Part shown: positions 1 to 9,775 of the stretch, one piece after another
Numbering within the stretch: position 1 is the stretch's first letter
Layout: each line of letters starts with the position of its first letter
Assembly (NCBI GenBank): GCA_016124205.1
Contig: WGOD01000001.1
Coordinates: 62,001-126,000, forward strand
Direction of reading: 5' to 3'
DNA from: Alphaproteobacteria bacterium
Lineage (GTDB): Bacteria > Pseudomonadota > Alphaproteobacteria > Caulobacterales > Maricaulaceae
Length of the DNA: 64,000 bases
Notes under the pieces: generated by a model
What the model was told of the DNA's origin: nothing
The model's database searches: none
Seen by the model: only the letters and a program-made list of their open reading frames with translations
Position numbers and translations under genes: made by a program

Positions 1-270
1 CTGAACGTCTCGGTGACGATGGAAGTCGTGACCACGGATTCACTGGTGAAGAACAACGTCCTTTACGCCAATGGCGTGATGCGCCGGAAATTCGGCTGGA
101 CCCCGAAATCGGCGAAGACGTCGGGTCCGGGCGCGCTGATGAAGCTCGGCCTCTCGAAACTCGCCAAGACGATGTGGAAAGAGGACAAGCCGATGCCGAA
201 GAGCGAGCGCACCTTCGACATTGATCCGGACGCGCCCACCGGCTTCCGCGAGCGCCGCAAGGCGGGGTGA
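1..270 (+). CDS. C-terminal fragment of a protein truncated by the window edge, function not recognised
   Basis: Open frame 1 from base 1 to TGA at 268-270; no recognisable domain in the visible ~89 aa. Confidence 0.6.
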   Translation: MNVSVTMEVVTTDSLVKNNVLYANGVMRRKFGWTPKSAKTSGPGALMKLGLSKLAKTMWKEDKPMPKSERTFDIDPDAPTGFRERRKAG

Positions 271-336
271 TCCCCGGTAGACAGGTCTGACGCAGCCTCG
301 TATCTCTCCGGCCATGCGGGGGCGTGACGGAGAGAT

Positions 337-1134
337 ATGATGCGTTCGATTCTGATTGCCGCGAGTCTGGCACTTGCGCCCGCCATTCCCGCCTTCGCCG
401 ACAGTCCAGACATCCCCGGGAGTTGGCCTCCGCTCGTGCGCGAAGCGCTCGGCGCGGTGCATGAAGGCCATGAGGACGATGTCTGGCGCTTCACGCTCAC
501 CGCCAATTACGGCGAGATGGGTGAATTCACCGCGCGCTTCGATTCCAGCCGGCCGGAAGGCGAACAGTGGACGCTGATCAGCCCGTCCTCTCCGTCCGCG
601 ATGAGCGACGATCTCCGCGAGGAGTGGATGGACATGTCCACACCGGACGAGGAGGAGGCTCCGGCCGAGGACGGCGAGGAAGCCGAAGAGGAAACTGGCC
701 AGTCCTTCGGGATCGGCGGCGAGGGCAGCGGCCTGTTCTTCAGCGCCGACACGGCGGACCTGATTTCGGGCGAGCTCAGCGAATTGCGCCTTTCCGGCGG
801 CCGCGCCGTCTATTCGTTTCAGCCGAACATGTCGGATGACGAGGACGACTCGGATGCCGACGATTTCGGCCGCTATCTGTCCGGCGAGCTGACCGTGGCG
901 CAGTCCGATCCTTTCGTCGAACGCATCCGCATCTTCGCTCCGGCTAGCTTCAAGCCGCATCCGGCGGCCCGGATCCACGAGTTCGAGATGGTGATGGAGT
1001 TTGCGCGGGTCGACGGCCTGCCGGGGCCGATCGTGCGCGAGTTCTCGACGCGGATCGATCTCAGCGCGCTCTTCCAGCGCCAGAGCCAGGATGTCCGCTT
1101 CACCTTCTCGGACGTGGAATACGAGGCGCGGTAG
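337..1134 (+). CDS. Hypothetical secreted/periplasmic protein with acidic linker
   Basis: ORF 265 aa; N-terminal signal peptide (MMRSILIAASLALAPAIPAFA); Glu/Asp-rich stretch. Confidence 0.75.
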   Translation: MMRSILIAASLALAPAIPAFADSPDIPGSWPPLVREALGAVHEGHEDDVWRFTLTANYGEMGEFTARFDSSRPEGEQWTLISPSSPSAMSDDLREEWMDMSTPDEEEAPAEDGEEAEEETGQSFGIGGEGSGLFFSADTADLISGELSELRLSGGRAVYSFQPNMSDDEDDSDADDFGRYLSGELTVAQSDPFVERIRIFAPASFKPHPAARIHEFEMVMEFARVDGLPGPIVREFSTRIDLSALFQRQSQDVRFTFSDVEYEAR

Positions 1135-1152
1135 GGGACGGGTTCAGCAATT

Positions 1153-1253
1153 GCCGCCCTTCGAGACGCGTCCTTTGGCCGCTCCTCAGGACAGGCAATT
1201 GAGTTCGAGCCTGTCCTGAGGAGGCCGCGCAAGCGGCCGTCTCGAAGGGCGGC
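1153..1253. repeat. ~100-bp imperfect intergenic palindrome (REP/RUP-like element)
   Basis: Arms GCCGCCCTTCGAGACG...CGTCTCGAAGGGCGGC and inner arms GGCCGCTCCTCAGGACAGGC...GCCTGTCCTGAGGAGGCCGC read directly. Confidence 0.85.
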
Positions 1254-1383
1254 TCGAATGTGTCGCTCACCCCACACCGCTCCCGTCTCCCTGACAGAAG
1301 CCGCTCGCGTCCCCCCCCCATCAAGGGGAGGGCAACAACATGGTGACTTTGACCTTCCGGCGATTCCGCCCTAGCTCGACGTC

Positions 1384-1818
1384 ATGCCGCTGCATCTGAT
1401 CAAGCTGTGCGTCGGGGTCGACACGGTCGAGGAGCTGGAAAGCTTCCGCGACCTGCGCGTGGCCGAACGCACGGCGCGTGGTGAGCCCGCCGTGTCGCGC
1501 CATGTCACCCGCATGTCGCCCAAGCGTGCCGAGGAAGTGCTGGATGGCGGCAGCCTCTACTGGGTGATCAAACGGGTCATCCAGTGCCGCCAGCGCATCA
1601 TCGGCCTCGACGAAGTGATCGATGCCGAGGGGACGAAGCGCTGTGTCATCGTGATGGACCCGGAGATCATCCGGACCAATCCCTCGCCCAAGCGGCCGTT
1701 TCAGGGCTGGCGCTATCTGAAGGATAGCGACGCGCCGGCGGATCTCACCGCGGCGACCGGCGGGACCGATCTGCCGGACGAGCTCCGCCGGAAGCTGATC
1801 GAGATCGGGGCTTGGTAG
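1384..1818 (+). CDS. DUF1489 family protein
   Basis: 144 aa; MPLHLIKLCVGVDTVEEL...SLYWVIKRVIQCRQRI resembles the alphaproteobacterial DUF1489 family. Confidence 0.8.
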   Translation: MPLHLIKLCVGVDTVEELESFRDLRVAERTARGEPAVSRHVTRMSPKRAEEVLDGGSLYWVIKRVIQCRQRIIGLDEVIDAEGTKRCVIVMDPEIIRTNPSPKRPFQGWRYLKDSDAPADLTAATGGTDLPDELRRKLIEIGAW

Positions 1819-2685
1819 TCAGCGTGGATCAGCCGCGACATTGTCGATCAGTCGCGTCGAACCGAGCTTGACCGCCGCCAGAACGCGGGCCGGGCGGTCG
1901 AGTACCGGGCCGGGCAGGGCGGCGAGCGTGTTTGCGCAGCGCACGTCGACATAATCGACCAGATCGAAGGCACTCTCCGCGACGATGCGGGCGGTTTTCA
2001 GCGTGTCGGCGATGCGTTCGCCCTTTTCGAGCGCTTCGGCGCAGGCGAAGAGCAGGGCGTTGAGGCGCACCGCGCGTTCCCGCTCCTCAGCCGAGAGATA
2101 GACATTGCGCGACGACATGGCCAAGCCGTCCGCCTCGCGCATGACCGGGCCCGGCACGATCTCGACGCCGAGGTCGAGGTCGGCGGCGAGCCGCTTCACG
2201 ACGAGCAATTGCTGATAATCCTTCTCGCCGAACACGGCGATGTCGGGCCGCACCTGGGTGAACAGTTTCGTGACCACGGTCGCAACGCCGTCGAAGAAGT
2301 GCGGGCGGAAATCCGTCTCCAGCCCTTCTGACGGACCGCCGACATGCACGGAGGCGGCAAAGCCGTCGGGGTACATTTCCGGTCCGTTCGGCGCGTAGAG
2401 CAGGTCGCAGCCGGCCTCTGCCAGTTTCCGCGCATCGTCCGGCAGGGTGCGGGGATAGGCCCCGAAATCCTCATTCGGTGCGAACTGTTTCGGGTTCACG
2501 AAGACGCTGGCGACGGTTTTCGCCGCGCGGGATTTCGCGATGTCGATCAGCGAGATATGCCCGGCATGCAGCGCGCCCATGGTCGGGACGAAGCCGACGG
2601 TTTCGCCTTCGGCCTTCCAGCCGGACACGGCGGCGCGGAGGTCGGCAACGGTGTGGACGGTGCGGATCGGGAAGGGTTCGCTCAT
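1819..2685 (-). CDS. panC: Pantoate--beta-alanine ligase
   Basis: VGFVPTMGALHAGHISLI, VFVNPKQFAPNEDFGAYPR, FGEKDYQQL motifs; start taken at MSEPFPIRTVH. Confidence 0.95.
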   Translation of the reverse strand: MSEPFPIRTVHTVADLRAAVSGWKAEGETVGFVPTMGALHAGHISLIDIAKSRAAKTVASVFVNPKQFAPNEDFGAYPRTLPDDARKLAEAGCDLLYAPNGPEMYPDGFAASVHVGGPSEGLETDFRPHFFDGVATVVTKLFTQVRPDIAVFGEKDYQQLLVVKRLAADLDLGVEIVPGPVMREADGLAMSSRNVYLSAEERERAVRLNALLFACAEALEKGERIADTLKTARIVAESAFDLVDYVDVRCANTLAALPGPVLDRPARVLAAVKLGSTRLIDNVAADPR

Positions 2686-2749
2686 GACCTGCCGTCTAGG
2701 CCGGACCAACAGGCGAGGCAAGCGGGGCGACTCGCGCTAGAGGGGAAAG

Positions 2750-3316
2750 ATGCTTCGCTTCGCTGTGATTCCTCTCGCATTGCTCCTGACCGCCTGTGCC
2801 ACGACGGGCAGCACTGCCACGTCGTCCGCCCCGATGATGGTGGCGGACCATCCCGACGCGCGGCTGGCCGCGGCGCTCGCCGCCGAACTCGAAGCGCGCG
2901 CCGCCGATCCTGCGCGTGTCACGCCGATCCGCCCCGAGATGGACGCGCTGGCCGCGGCGATCTGGGGACAACCGAACCGCGCCGAGCCGGCCGTTGAGCC
3001 AGAGGCACCGGAAGTGATCCCGCCGGGGCAGAGCCTGCTCTACGGCGTGCACATCGCCAGCTATCGGACGATGGATCATGTGGTTCAGGGCTGGGAGACG
3101 ATGCGCGCCATGCTGCCCGACGTGCTGGGTCCGCTGCAGGCGCGCGTCGAGGCCGCAGACCTGGGCGGTCGCGGCGTCTATCTGCGGCTGAAGGCCGGCC
3201 CGTTCGCCACCCGGGCCGACGCGCTGTCGGCGTGCGCCGAGCTCAGCCAAAGCGCGATCTATTGCCAGGCGATGGCGTTCACCGGCGATCCGCTGGAGGC
3301 GGAGTCGGAAAATTAA
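2750..3316 (+). CDS. Putative lipoprotein with SPOR-like C-terminal domain
   Basis: Signal/lipobox LLLTACATTG; C-terminal YLRLKAGPFATRADALSACAEL is SPOR-like. Confidence 0.7.
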   Translation: MLRFAVIPLALLLTACATTGSTATSSAPMMVADHPDARLAAALAAELEARAADPARVTPIRPEMDALAAAIWGQPNRAEPAVEPEAPEVIPPGQSLLYGVHIASYRTMDHVVQGWETMRAMLPDVLGPLQARVEAADLGGRGVYLRLKAGPFATRADALSACAELSQSAIYCQAMAFTGDPLEAESEN

Positions 3317-3393
3317 TTTCTGCGCCATCAGCTTTATCGCGATTGCGAATACCCTATCTTGCGCGGCGCACACCGGCGCGGTGCCCGGAACCC

Positions 3394-4281
3394 ATGATGA
3401 ATGAGACGGCCAAACCCTTTGCGAGCGGTCTGAAACTGCCCGGACGCGGCGCGGGCCAGCCTGCGCATGTCATTGTCGTGGGCAATGAGAAGGGCGGTGC
3501 CGGCAAGTCGACCGTGGCCATGCATCTCGTCGTCGCGCTGATGCGGATGGGCCGCGTGGTCGGCGCGATCGATCTGGATGTGCGCCAGCGCAGTTTTTCC
3601 CGCTATCTGTCGAACCGTAAGCGCTGGTGCGAGACCTACCAGGCCGATCTGCCGTCGCCGGTCGAGGAGATCATCGAACCGAGCGCCGAACGTCATCTTG
3701 ATCGCGCCGAGGCCGAAGAGGCCGAACGATTCAGGGACACGCTGGCGCGTCTGAAGGGACAGTGCGATTTCATCGTCATCGATGCGCCGGGCAGCGACAC
3801 GCACTATTCGCGCCTCGCCCATGCGGCGGCCGACACGATCATCACGCCGGTCAATGACAGCTTCATCGATTTCGACCTTCTGGCGGAGGTCGATCCTGAC
3901 ACGTTCGAGGTCGGACGGCCGAGCCTATATGCCGAGATGGTCTGGGATTGCCGCAAGCGCAAAGCCCAGCGCGAGAAGAAGTCGATCGACTGGATCGTCA
4001 TGCGCAACCGGGTCTCGATGCTGGATGCGCGCAACAAGCGCCGTGTGGGCGACGGGCTGAAGAAGCTCTCCGAGCGGATCGGTTTCCGGCTGGCGCCCGG
4101 CTTTGCCGAGCGCGTGATCTACCGCGAACTCTTCCCGCTCGGCCTGACACTGCTGGACCTGACCGAGGACGGGTCGACCATTCCCTTCACGATGAGCCAT
4201 GTCGCCGCGCGCCAGGAATTGCGCGACCTTCTGATCATGCTGAAGCTGCCCAGCCTCGCGGGCGAACGTATTCCGTTCTGA
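3394..4281 (+). CDS. mipZ: ParA-family division plane positioning ATPase MipZ
   Basis: Deviant Walker A NEKGGAGKSTVAMHL, IDLDVRQRSFSRYLSNR and overall MipZ-like sequence; internal ATG used rather than the ORF-track start that overlaps the SPOR gene. Confidence 0.9.
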   Translation: MMNETAKPFASGLKLPGRGAGQPAHVIVVGNEKGGAGKSTVAMHLVVALMRMGRVVGAIDLDVRQRSFSRYLSNRKRWCETYQADLPSPVEEIIEPSAERHLDRAEAEEAERFRDTLARLKGQCDFIVIDAPGSDTHYSRLAHAAADTIITPVNDSFIDFDLLAEVDPDTFEVGRPSLYAEMVWDCRKRKAQREKKSIDWIVMRNRVSMLDARNKRRVGDGLKKLSERIGFRLAPGFAERVIYRELFPLGLTLLDLTEDGSTIPFTMSHVAARQELRDLLIMLKLPSLAGERIPF

Positions 4282-4285
4282 CGCG

Positions 4286-4738
4286 ATGCCCTTTCTTCTC
4301 GCCGGTATTGCGCTGCTTGTGTTCGCCTATTTCGGGCTGAAAGCGTTCGCGCGCATGAAGCCCCAGGAGGCCAAGAAGTGGAGCCGCGCCGTTCTGGGGG
4401 CCGGGGCCATTCTCGTGGGCGGGTTGATGACGCTGCGCGGGCTGGCGGTCCTTGGCGTGCCGGTCATCGGCTTCGGCATGGGACTGATCGGCGTCGCCTT
4501 CGGTCTTCGCCCGAAGCCGGGCGCTAACCGGGGCGGGCAGGGCGGCAGTGCGCCGACGGCGCCGGGGGCGATGACGCGGCGTGAAGCGCTTGAAATTCTC
4601 GGCCTCCAGGAGGGGGCGCAGGAAGAAGACATTCGCGCCGCCTACCGCGCCCAGATGAAGCGCAATCACCCGGACACAGGTGGTTCACCGGCGCTTGCCC
4701 GGCGTATCCAGGAAGCCCGGGATCTGCTGCTGCGATAG
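4286..4738 (+). CDS. Membrane-anchored J-domain protein (DnaJ/Pam18-like)
   Basis: N-terminal TM segments; C-terminal REALEILGLQEGAQEEDIRAAYRAQMKRNHPDTGG includes HPD. Confidence 0.85.
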   Translation: MPFLLAGIALLVFAYFGLKAFARMKPQEAKKWSRAVLGAGAILVGGLMTLRGLAVLGVPVIGFGMGLIGVAFGLRPKPGANRGGQGGSAPTAPGAMTRREALEILGLQEGAQEEDIRAAYRAQMKRNHPDTGGSPALARRIQEARDLLLR

Positions 4739-4747
4739 GCGAGTGGA

Positions 4748-6070
4748 TCAGGCGTCCGGCGCGACGGCAAAGCAGGCTTCGCCCCGTTCGGCGAGCAAGC
4801 GGCAGACGGCGCGCGCCGTATCGGCGGACACGCCTTCGAAACGGGCGCGGAACAGGCGGCGGCCATTGGTGTCGACCGACGGTGTCGCGAGCGACGCCGT
4901 GGTCAGGTCCGGAGCCAGCGTGCGCACGGTTTCAAGCCGGGCGAGGGCGGCGGCTTCACCGGCATAGGCACCGACCTGCACCGCCCACTGGCCGGACGGC
5001 ATGGCGGCGGACGCCGTGCGGACCGGGGTGGAGGGCTGAACGGCCGGTGCCGAGCCCGTTGCGGCCGGCGCGGCGGGTTCGTGCGCCGGGGCGGGGCTGT
5101 CATCAAGCACAACCCGAAGCGCCGGCATGTTGTCCGCATCGCCCTGGGCGACGGGGCCGCGCAGGTCGAGCTGGGCGATCTCGACGGCGATCTGGTCCTG
5201 CATGCGGATCGGATTCATGCGCGGCGCGATGTCGTTCGCGGCCATCAGGATCTGTTCCCGGCGCTCGAAGGAGCGGAAAGCCGCGTTGACGAGCTCTTCG
5301 GCGTGATTGTCCCGCGAGGCCGCAGACGGGCCGCCCATCACGACCGTGACGATGCGGTGGCCATTGCGCTCGGCGGTCACGGCGATGTTGAAGCCGGAGG
5401 CGCGGATATAGCCCGTCTTCATGCCGTCCACGCCGTTCACCCGTCCGACGAGATTGTTGTGGCTGCGCCAGGTCCGGCCGTTATGGACGAAGCTGCGCTC
5501 GCGGAAATAGTGGAAGTATTGCGGGAAGTCGCGGTGCAGGGCGATCGACAGGCGGGCCATGTCGCGCGCGGTGGTCATCTGGCGGCTGTTGGGCAGGCCG
5601 GAGGCGTTGCGGAAAGTCGTCCGCGTCAGCCCGAGCTCGCGGGCACGGGAGGTCATGCGGGTGGCAAAGGCGGACTCCGTGCCGGCGAGGTGCTCGCCCA
5701 CGACGACTGCAATGTCGTTGGCGCTGCGGATGATCAGGGCCCGGATGGCGGTCTCGACCGTGATCGTATCACCGCTTTCCACGCCCAGGACCGACGGGGA
5801 TTGCCCGGCGGCGTGGCGCGAAACGGTCATTTCCGTCGACAGGGTGACGTCACCACGTTCGAGCGCCTCGAACAGCATGTAGAGCGTCATCATCTTGGTC
5901 AGGGAGGCCGGGTAGCGCGCGTCATCCGCGCGGCGGGCGTGAAGGACCTCACCGGTGGTCTCATCAACGACGAAAGCGGCGTAACGGGGATTGTCGGCCG
6001 CCGCGTGACCCGCGTGCGCGACCATGAACAGGGTGGCCAAAGCCACCAGAAAAACCCGCAATCCGCCCAT
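4748..6070 (-). CDS. D-alanyl-D-alanine carboxypeptidase (PBP5/6-like) with C-terminal SPOR domain
   Basis: SLTKMMTLYM (SxxK), SANDIAVVVGE (SxN), KTGYI (KTG); C-terminal WAVQVGAYAGEAAALARLETV SPOR repeat. Confidence 0.92.
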   Translation of the reverse strand: MGGLRVFLVALATLFMVAHAGHAAADNPRYAAFVVDETTGEVLHARRADDARYPASLTKMMTLYMLFEALERGDVTLSTEMTVSRHAAGQSPSVLGVESGDTITVETAIRALIIRSANDIAVVVGEHLAGTESAFATRMTSRARELGLTRTTFRNASGLPNSRQMTTARDMARLSIALHRDFPQYFHYFRERSFVHNGRTWRSHNNLVGRVNGVDGMKTGYIRASGFNIAVTAERNGHRIVTVVMGGPSAASRDNHAEELVNAAFRSFERREQILMAANDIAPRMNPIRMQDQIAVEIAQLDLRGPVAQGDADNMPALRVVLDDSPAPAHEPAAPAATGSAPAVQPSTPVRTASAAMPSGQWAVQVGAYAGEAAALARLETVRTLAPDLTTASLATPSVDTNGRRLFRARFEGVSADTARAVCRLLAERGEACFAVAPDA

Positions 6071-6224
6071 GGGGCCATATTCCAGCGCGCCGGGGTTACC
6101 GGAGGCTTAACGGGGCAATTGTGATATTTTTGTGCAGCGCAACATTTCCCTTGACGCGGGTGCGAAGAATCCCCATTAATATGCTGCAACTGCGAAGAGC
6201 AGATTCGAAGAGATAACAGGACCC

Positions 6225-6926
6225 ATGACCGATAACGCTGCCAAAACCGAACCGCAAAAGGCCGTCGAAGCCGCTGCCGAAACCGTGACCACCACGGCTG
6301 AAGCGGCGACCGAAGCTGCCCAGACGACCGTCGCCAAGACGGCTGCGGCCCCGAAGAAGGCGGCCAAGACGGTCAAAACGAAGCCGGCTCGTGCAACCCG
6401 CACGAAAGCCGTCTCGACCAAGAAGCCGGCGCGTCGCAAGGCCGCCGCGAAACCCAAAGCGACCTCCCCGCGCAAAGGAAAAACTCAAATGGCTACCTCT
6501 ACCAAGACCGCCCGCGACACTGTCGAAACGATGACCGCCGCTGGCAATGAAGCTTTCAAGGAAGGTTTCGAGAAGACGATCAAGTCGTTCAACGAAGCCG
6601 GTTCCTTCCACAAGGAAAACCTCGACGCCGTGATCGCGTCCGCGACCGCCGCCGGCAAGGGCGCGGAAAAGCTGAACGCCGACACGATCGCGTTCGCAAA
6701 GAAGTCGATGGAAGACACCGTCGCCGCCTCGAAGGCCCTGACCTCGGCGAAGTCGGTGCAGGAAATGGTCGAAGTTCACACGAACTTCGTGAAGTCCTCG
6801 ATGGACGCCTACCTGGCCCAGATCAACACCGTTACGGACCTGTATGCCGGTACCGTGAAGGACTCGATGGCCCCGCTGAACGCCCGCGTCTCGGCCGCCG
6901 TCGAAATGGTTCAGTCGCAGCGCTAA
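6225..6926 (+). CDS. Phasin family protein with N-terminal Ala/Lys/Pro-rich extension
   Basis: C-terminal ~145 aa phasin-like (FKEGFEKTIKSFNEAGSFHKENLDAVIAS...); N-terminal 88 aa AAPKKAAKTVKTKPARATRTKAVSTKKPARRKAAAKPK. Alternative start ATG at 6489. Confidence 0.85.
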   Translation: MTDNAAKTEPQKAVEAAAETVTTTAEAATEAAQTTVAKTAAAPKKAAKTVKTKPARATRTKAVSTKKPARRKAAAKPKATSPRKGKTQMATSTKTARDTVETMTAAGNEAFKEGFEKTIKSFNEAGSFHKENLDAVIASATAAGKGAEKLNADTIAFAKKSMEDTVAASKALTSAKSVQEMVEVHTNFVKSSMDAYLAQINTVTDLYAGTVKDSMAPLNARVSAAVEMVQSQR

Positions 6927-6962
6927 TCGCGCCGCCGACTTAACAAGTGTACCTCCCCGACT

Positions 6963-6998
6963 GGCCCGGCACCTTCAGGTGCCGGGCCTTTTCTTTTT
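6963..6998 (+). terminator. Rho-independent terminator downstream of phasin
   Basis: Perfect 11-bp stem GGCCCGGCACC-TTCA-GGTGCCGGGCC followed by TTTTCTTTTT. Confidence 0.95.
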
Positions 6999-7097
6999 GG
7001 TCGATCCGCGCCGCTTTTTACCGCGTTTCTCACAGCGGGGGGCTTCCCCAAGGGGGCGGGTTGCCTATCTACTAGAACCGGACCGCAGGCGGATTCG

Positions 7098-7427
7098 ATG
7101 ACTGAACGCGAGAAAGGCCCAGCAGCACCGGGACGCGAAACAGGCGTTGCCACGCAAACGCGCCCGAAGACCAAGAAACCGTCACTTTATCGGGTTCTGC
7201 TGCTGAACGACGACTACACGCCGATGGAATTCGTGGTGGAGGTGCTTGTGCGCATCTTCAACAAGACACCCGAGGACGCGGCCCGGATCATGCTTCATGT
7301 GCACCAGAATGGTGTCGGTGTGTGCGGCGTGTTCACATACGAAGTGGCCGAAACGAAAGTCGCCCAGGTCATGGACGCCGCGCGCCGTGCGCAGCATCCT
7401 CTGCAATGCACGATGGAAAAGGAATAG
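7098..7427 (+). CDS. clpS: ATP-dependent Clp protease adaptor ClpS
   Basis: [20 protein letters not shown]...[23 protein letters not shown]. Confidence 0.96.
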   Translation: MTEREKGPAAPGRETGVATQTRPKTKKPSLYRVLLLNDDYTPMEFVVEVLVRIFNKTPEDAARIMLHVHQNGVGVCGVFTYEVAETKVAQVMDAARRAQHPLQCTMEKE

Positions 7428-7431
7428 TTCG

Positions 7432-9765
7432 TTGCCCTCCTTCTCACCTGCTCTCGAAGACTCGCTCCACCGCGCCCTCGGCTTTGCCAATGAGCGCGGC
7501 CATGAATACGCGACGCTGGAGCACCTGCTGCTTGCCCTTGTCGATGACGAGGATGCGGGCGGGGTGATGCGGGCGTGCGAGCTTGATCTCGAAGAGCTTC
7601 GGGCGACGCTGACGGACTATGTAGACAACGAACTCGGCGAGCTGGTGGTCGACGACGACGAGGACGCCAAGCCGACCGCCGGATTCCAGCGCGTGATCCA
7701 GCGGGCCGTGATCCACGTCCAGAATGCCGGGCGTGAGGAAGTGACCGGGGCCAATGTGCTGGTCGCGATCTTCGCCGAGCGCGAGAGCCATGCCGCCTAC
7801 TTCCTCGCCGAGCGGGACATGACCCGCTACGACGCGGTGAATTTCATCTCGCACGGGATCGCCAAGAAGGCCGGCGGCGCCGAGCCGCGCGCCGTTCGCG
7901 GCGCGGCGGAAGGCGAGGGCGAAGCCCCCGGCGCGCCGAAGGCCGATGGCGATGCGCTGTCCACCTACTGCATCAATCTCAACGAAAAGGCCCGCAAGGG
8001 TGATGTCGATCCGCTGATCGGGCGCGAGTCCGAGGTGGAGCGGTGCGTCCAGGTGCTGTGCCGCCGGCGGAAGAACAATCCGCTGCTCGTGGGCGATCCG
8101 GGCGTCGGCAAGACGGCCATCGCCGAAGGTCTGGCCCGCAAGATCATCGAAGGCGAAGTGCCGGACGTGCTCGAGGATGCGACGATCTATTCGCTCGACA
8201 TGGGCACGCTGCTCGCGGGGACCCGATATCGCGGCGATTTCGAGGAGCGCGTGAAGCAGGTCGTCAAGGAGCTGGAAAAGCTCGACAACGCCGTCCTCTT
8301 CATCGACGAGATTCACACGGTCATCGGCGCCGGGGCAACCTCCGGCGGGGCGATGGACGCGTCCAACCTCCTGAAGCCCGCGCTGCAGTCCGGCGCGCTG
8401 CGCTGCATGGGGTCCACGACCTACAAGGAATACCGCCAGCATTTCGAGAAGGACCGGGCGCTGGCTCGCCGCTTCCAGAAGATCGACGTGGTCGAGCCCT
8501 CCGTGGCCGACACGATCAAGATCCTGCAGGGCCTCAAGACCTATTTCGAGGACTTCCACGACGTGAAGTTCACGAACGAGGCGCTGAAGACCGCGGTGGA
8601 GCTGTCGGCGCGCTATATCGGCGACCGGAAACTGCCGGACAAGGCGATCGACGTGATCGACGAGGCCGGGGCGCGGATGCGCCTGCTGCCGGCGTCGAAG
8701 CGGAAGAAGACGATCAACGTCAAGGAGATCGAGGACGTCGTGTCCAAGATCGCCCGCATCCCGGCCAAGACGGTGACGCAGGACGATGCGATCGCGCTGA
8801 AATCGCTCGACAATGACCTGAAACGCGTCGTCTTCGGTCAGGACCAGGCGATCGAGAAGCTGTCCGCGGCGATCAAGCTGGCCCGCGCCGGTCTTCGCGA
8901 GCCGGAAAAGCCGATCGGCAATTATCTGTTCTCCGGACCCACGGGCGTCGGCAAGACCGAGGTGGCGCGCCAGCTCGCCTCCATACTCGGCGTCGAACTC
9001 GTTCGCTTCGACATGTCGGAATACATGGAACGGCACACGGTGAGCCGCCTGCTCGGCGCACCTCCGGGCTATGTCGGCTACGATCAGGGCGGTCTTCTGA
9101 CCGACGCGATCGACCAGCATCCGCACTGCGTGCTGCTGCTCGACGAGATCGAGAAGGCGCACCCGGACCTGTTCAATGTCCTCCTGCAGGTCATGGACCA
9201 CGGCACGCTGACCGACGCGAACGGCCGCAAGGTCGATTTCCGCAATGTCGTCCTGATCATGACGACGAATGCGGGCGCCTCCGACGCCGCGAAGGAAGCC
9301 ATCGGTTTCGGTCGTGGCCGCCGCGAGGGCGAGGACCAGGCCGCGATCGAGAAGCTGTTCACGCCGGAATTCCGCAATCGTCTCGATGCGATCATTCCGT
9401 TCGCGGGCCTGTCGCAGAAGATCGTCGGCCGCGTGGTCGAGAAATTCGTGTTGCAGCTGGAGGCCCAGTTGTCGGACCGCGGTGTGACGTTCGAACTGAG
9501 CGAAGCAGCGACCGAATGGCTGTCCTCGCGTGGCTATGACGAGAAGTTCGGCGCGCGTCCGCTGTCGCGGGTGATCCAGGAATACATCAAGAAGCCGCTC
9601 GCCGAGGAAATCCTCTTCGGGCAGCTGAAGGAAGGCGGCCTGGTGAAGGTCGATGTCGACGCGGCTGATCCCGAACGGCTCGACTTCGACATCACGCCGG
9701 GAGACCGGATCAATCCGAAGAAGTCCGGCGGCAAGTCGAAGAAATCGAAAGAGCCGGTGCGCTAG
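7432..9765 (+). CDS. clpA: ATP-dependent Clp protease ATP-binding subunit ClpA
   Basis: N-domain, two Walker A motifs ([30 protein letters not shown]), [12 protein letters not shown] start with upstream AAAGGA just after clpS. The longer ORF-track start lies inside clpS. Confidence 0.95.
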   Translation: MPSFSPALEDSLHRALGFANERGHEYATLEHLLLALVDDEDAGGVMRACELDLEELRATLTDYVDNELGELVVDDDEDAKPTAGFQRVIQRAVIHVQNAGREEVTGANVLVAIFAERESHAAYFLAERDMTRYDAVNFISHGIAKKAGGAEPRAVRGAAEGEGEAPGAPKADGDALSTYCINLNEKARKGDVDPLIGRESEVERCVQVLCRRRKNNPLLVGDPGVGKTAIAEGLARKIIEGEVPDVLEDATIYSLDMGTLLAGTRYRGDFEERVKQVVKELEKLDNAVLFIDEIHTVIGAGATSGGAMDASNLLKPALQSGALRCMGSTTYKEYRQHFEKDRALARRFQKIDVVEPSVADTIKILQGLKTYFEDFHDVKFTNEALKTAVELSARYIGDRKLPDKAIDVIDEAGARMRLLPASKRKKTINVKEIEDVVSKIARIPAKTVTQDDAIALKSLDNDLKRVVFGQDQAIEKLSAAIKLARAGLREPEKPIGNYLFSGPTGVGKTEVARQLASILGVELVRFDMSEYMERHTVSRLLGAPPGYVGYDQGGLLTDAIDQHPHCVLLLDEIEKAHPDLFNVLLQVMDHGTLTDANGRKVDFRNVVLIMTTNAGASDAAKEAIGFGRGRREGEDQAAIEKLFTPEFRNRLDAIIPFAGLSQKIVGRVVEKFVLQLEAQLSDRGVTFELSEAATEWLSSRGYDEKFGARPLSRVIQEYIKKPLAEEILFGQLKEGGLVKVDVDAADPERLDFDITPGDRINPKKSGGKSKKSKEPVR

Positions 9766-9775
9766 CGCATCGTCG

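Noticed and set aside
7246-7431. N-terminal extension of clpA ORF overlapping clpS
   Set aside because: Out-of-frame translation of clpS; a TTG start with SD at 7432 gives a canonical ClpA N-domain.
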